Source of the DNA: a virus
Virus record (IMG/VR): IMGVR_UViG_3300025301_000071
Span: 1-30,287 of that record
Length of the DNA stretch: 30,287 nt
Reading direction: 5' to 3' (one strand)
This document shows positions 29,544-30,287 of this stretch, piece by piece. The notes under the pieces are model-generated. The model was not told the DNA's origin. It saw only the letters and a list, made by a program, of their open reading frames with translations, and searched no databases. The first letter of the stretch is position 1, and every line of letters starts with the position of its first letter. The translations under genes were made by a program, and so were the position numbers.

Positions 29544-30287
29544 CACTAGCGATCACGAATTGGGAAGAGTTGTACGAGACAAACGACAAGGGCAAGGCGT
29601 GGAAGGCGGGCCAGGCGCACCGCGTCGGCGAGTTTCCCTACGTGCGGCTAAGAGTTAACGGCGCGGCGCACTCCGCCGGCTACCGTGACTTTCTCGCCGC
29701 GGCTGGCGATATGGCCCCCGCCGCCTTCGGCGTCTTCGCCAAGCTACTCGAACTCGCGGCCGATCACAAGGGGGGCGAGCGCGGATTGATCACCACGCGG
29801 CACGGAGACCCGGCCGACATCGAGGCGATCGCGGGTATGATGGGCTTTCCCGTGGGGGCTGTAGCGCGCGGCGTGGCAATACTCGCCAACCCCCTAGTCG
29901 GTTGGGTACATTGGACTTGCGACGATTCCCCCTCAGAGGGGGAAAAAAGCGGAGAAAAGCGGAGCGAAGCGGAAAAAGGCGGAGCGAGGCGGAAAAAGGC
30001 GGAGGAAAGCGGAAAAAGGCGGAGCGATGCGGAAAAAAGCGGACGCTTATATAATCAATCAATCAGATCAGATCAAGAGCAGGGGAAAACCACCCCGCCG
30101 GGGGGCGGCGGGGGCGCGCTCCCTGATCCGTTGGAAACATACCCGACCTTACAAAGCATCTACCCCGGGCTACTCACGGCTATCAAAGAAGCTCATCCCC
30201 ACGCCAACACCCCCGAGCCCGGCACCAAGGCCGACCACAACGCGCGCAAAGCCCTCGCCAACCTGATACGCCTTGACGGATTCAAAG
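29540..30287 (+). CDS. Replication initiator-like protein (gpO/DnaA-partner type), 3' end outside window
   Basis: The frame starts at ATG 29540 and remains open to the right edge, about 249 residues so far. The N-terminal part (NWEELYETNDKGKAWKAGQ, VRLRVNGAAHSAGYRDFLAA, ERGLITTRHGDPADIEAIAG) has the pattern of the helical winged DNA-binding domain of phage replisome organisers. Residues about 135-170 are very charged (EKSGEKRSEAEKGG, RRKKAEESGKRRSDAEKSG) because of the DNA repeat there. The remainder (LPDPLETYPTLQSIYPGLLTAIKEAHPHANTPEPGTKADHNARKALANLIRLDGF) resembles the helicase-loader interaction part. Initiator function is inferred from layout and the origin-like repeat. Confidence 0.7.
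   Translation, partial: MTLAITNWEELYETNDKGKAWKAGQAHRVGEFPYVRLRVNGAAHSAGYRDFLAAAGDMAPAAFGVFAKLLELAADHKGGERGLITTRHGDPADIEAIAGMMGFPVGAVARGVAILANPLVGWVHWTCDDSPSEGEKSGEKRSEAEKGGARRKKAEESGKRRSDAEKSGRLYNQSIRSDQEQGKTTPPGGGGGALPDPLETYPTLQSIYPGLLTAIKEAHPHANTPEPGTKADHNARKALANLIRLDGFK
29941..30040 (+). repeat. Ten 10-bp iterons, candidate replication origin
   Basis: Ten contiguous decamers in exact 10-bp register, for example GGAAAAAGGC and GGAGCGAGGC. Units 3-10 alternate between an A-tract type and a GCGA type, giving A-tracts phased about every 20 bp. The purine bias is near complete, with GC ending each unit. The 10-bp period is not a multiple of three, so the DNA period, not a protein repeat of equal unit, is what is conserved; the protein period is 10 residues. 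An AT-rich stretch follows at 30046-30072. Confidence 0.75.
30046..30075. other. AT-rich, candidate DNA unwinding element
   Basis: Directly after the last iteron comes CTTATATAATCAATCAATCA and then tandem ATCAG-like units, about 70% AT in a GC-rich genome. Iterons followed by an AT-rich stretch inside the initiator gene is the arrangement known for the lambda origin. The unwinding role is inferred. Confidence 0.5.

Noticed and set aside
29790-30062. Minus-strand frame rich in Phe/Arg/Pro over the iterons
   Set aside because: It is a translation of the complement of the 10-bp DNA repeat, with no start signals and within the initiator gene.

Overview
This window is one side of a temperate siphovirus genome with an HK97-type head. 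It is about 60% GC and almost entirely coding. Packaging, head, tail and lysis genes run rightward (1-21866), followed by a leftward integrase and a leftward secreted-protein gene. Next come an attachment site made of the 3' half of tRNA-Pro(UGG), a divergent repressor/Cro-type switch, and rightward early genes ending in a replication initiator cut by the right edge. Phage genes lie on both sides of the attachment site, and the tRNA 5' half is absent. It therefore reads as attP in a circular or virion-form genome, not as a prophage boundary. A lipoprotein in the lysis region and a CCA-encoding tRNA target suggest a diderm bacterial host. The exact host cannot be named. The octamer GCGATCGC is strikingly frequent.

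Layout: 1-2746 packaging (TerS, three small genes, TerL). 2747-4214 is a compositionally different cassette with two unrecognised genes and three cryptic pentanucleotide-periodic non-coding arrays (consensus GGCAA). 4215-4659 holds two small genes. 4752-9469 is the head: a portal fused to a MuF-like domain, protease, capsid and accessory proteins. 9476-11582 is the neck. 11613-20408 is the tail, including a programmed -1 frameshift (CCCTTTA) in the chaperone genes, a short tape measure, Dit-like and hub proteins and two fibre-like proteins. 20405-21866 is the lysis region. 21946-23482 holds the leftward integrase and secreted protein. 23578-24371 holds attP, operators and promoters. 24432-26105 is a run of small regulators. 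26102-29328 is recombination (RecT-like protein, SbcC/Rad50-like ATPase, SSB). 29540 to the end is the initiator gene, which contains ten 10-bp repeats followed by an AT-rich stretch, a candidate origin laid out like the lambda origin inside gene O.

The most unusual element is the 2.7-4.2 kb cassette. Each of three successive genes is preceded by a non-coding leader of 14 to 22 contiguous 5-nt units in perfect register, with G at position 1 and C at position 3 but the other positions free. One cassette protein has a glycine-rich C-terminus reminiscent of RAMP (Cas5/Cas7-type) RNA-binding proteins. No functional claim beyond hypothesis is made for it.
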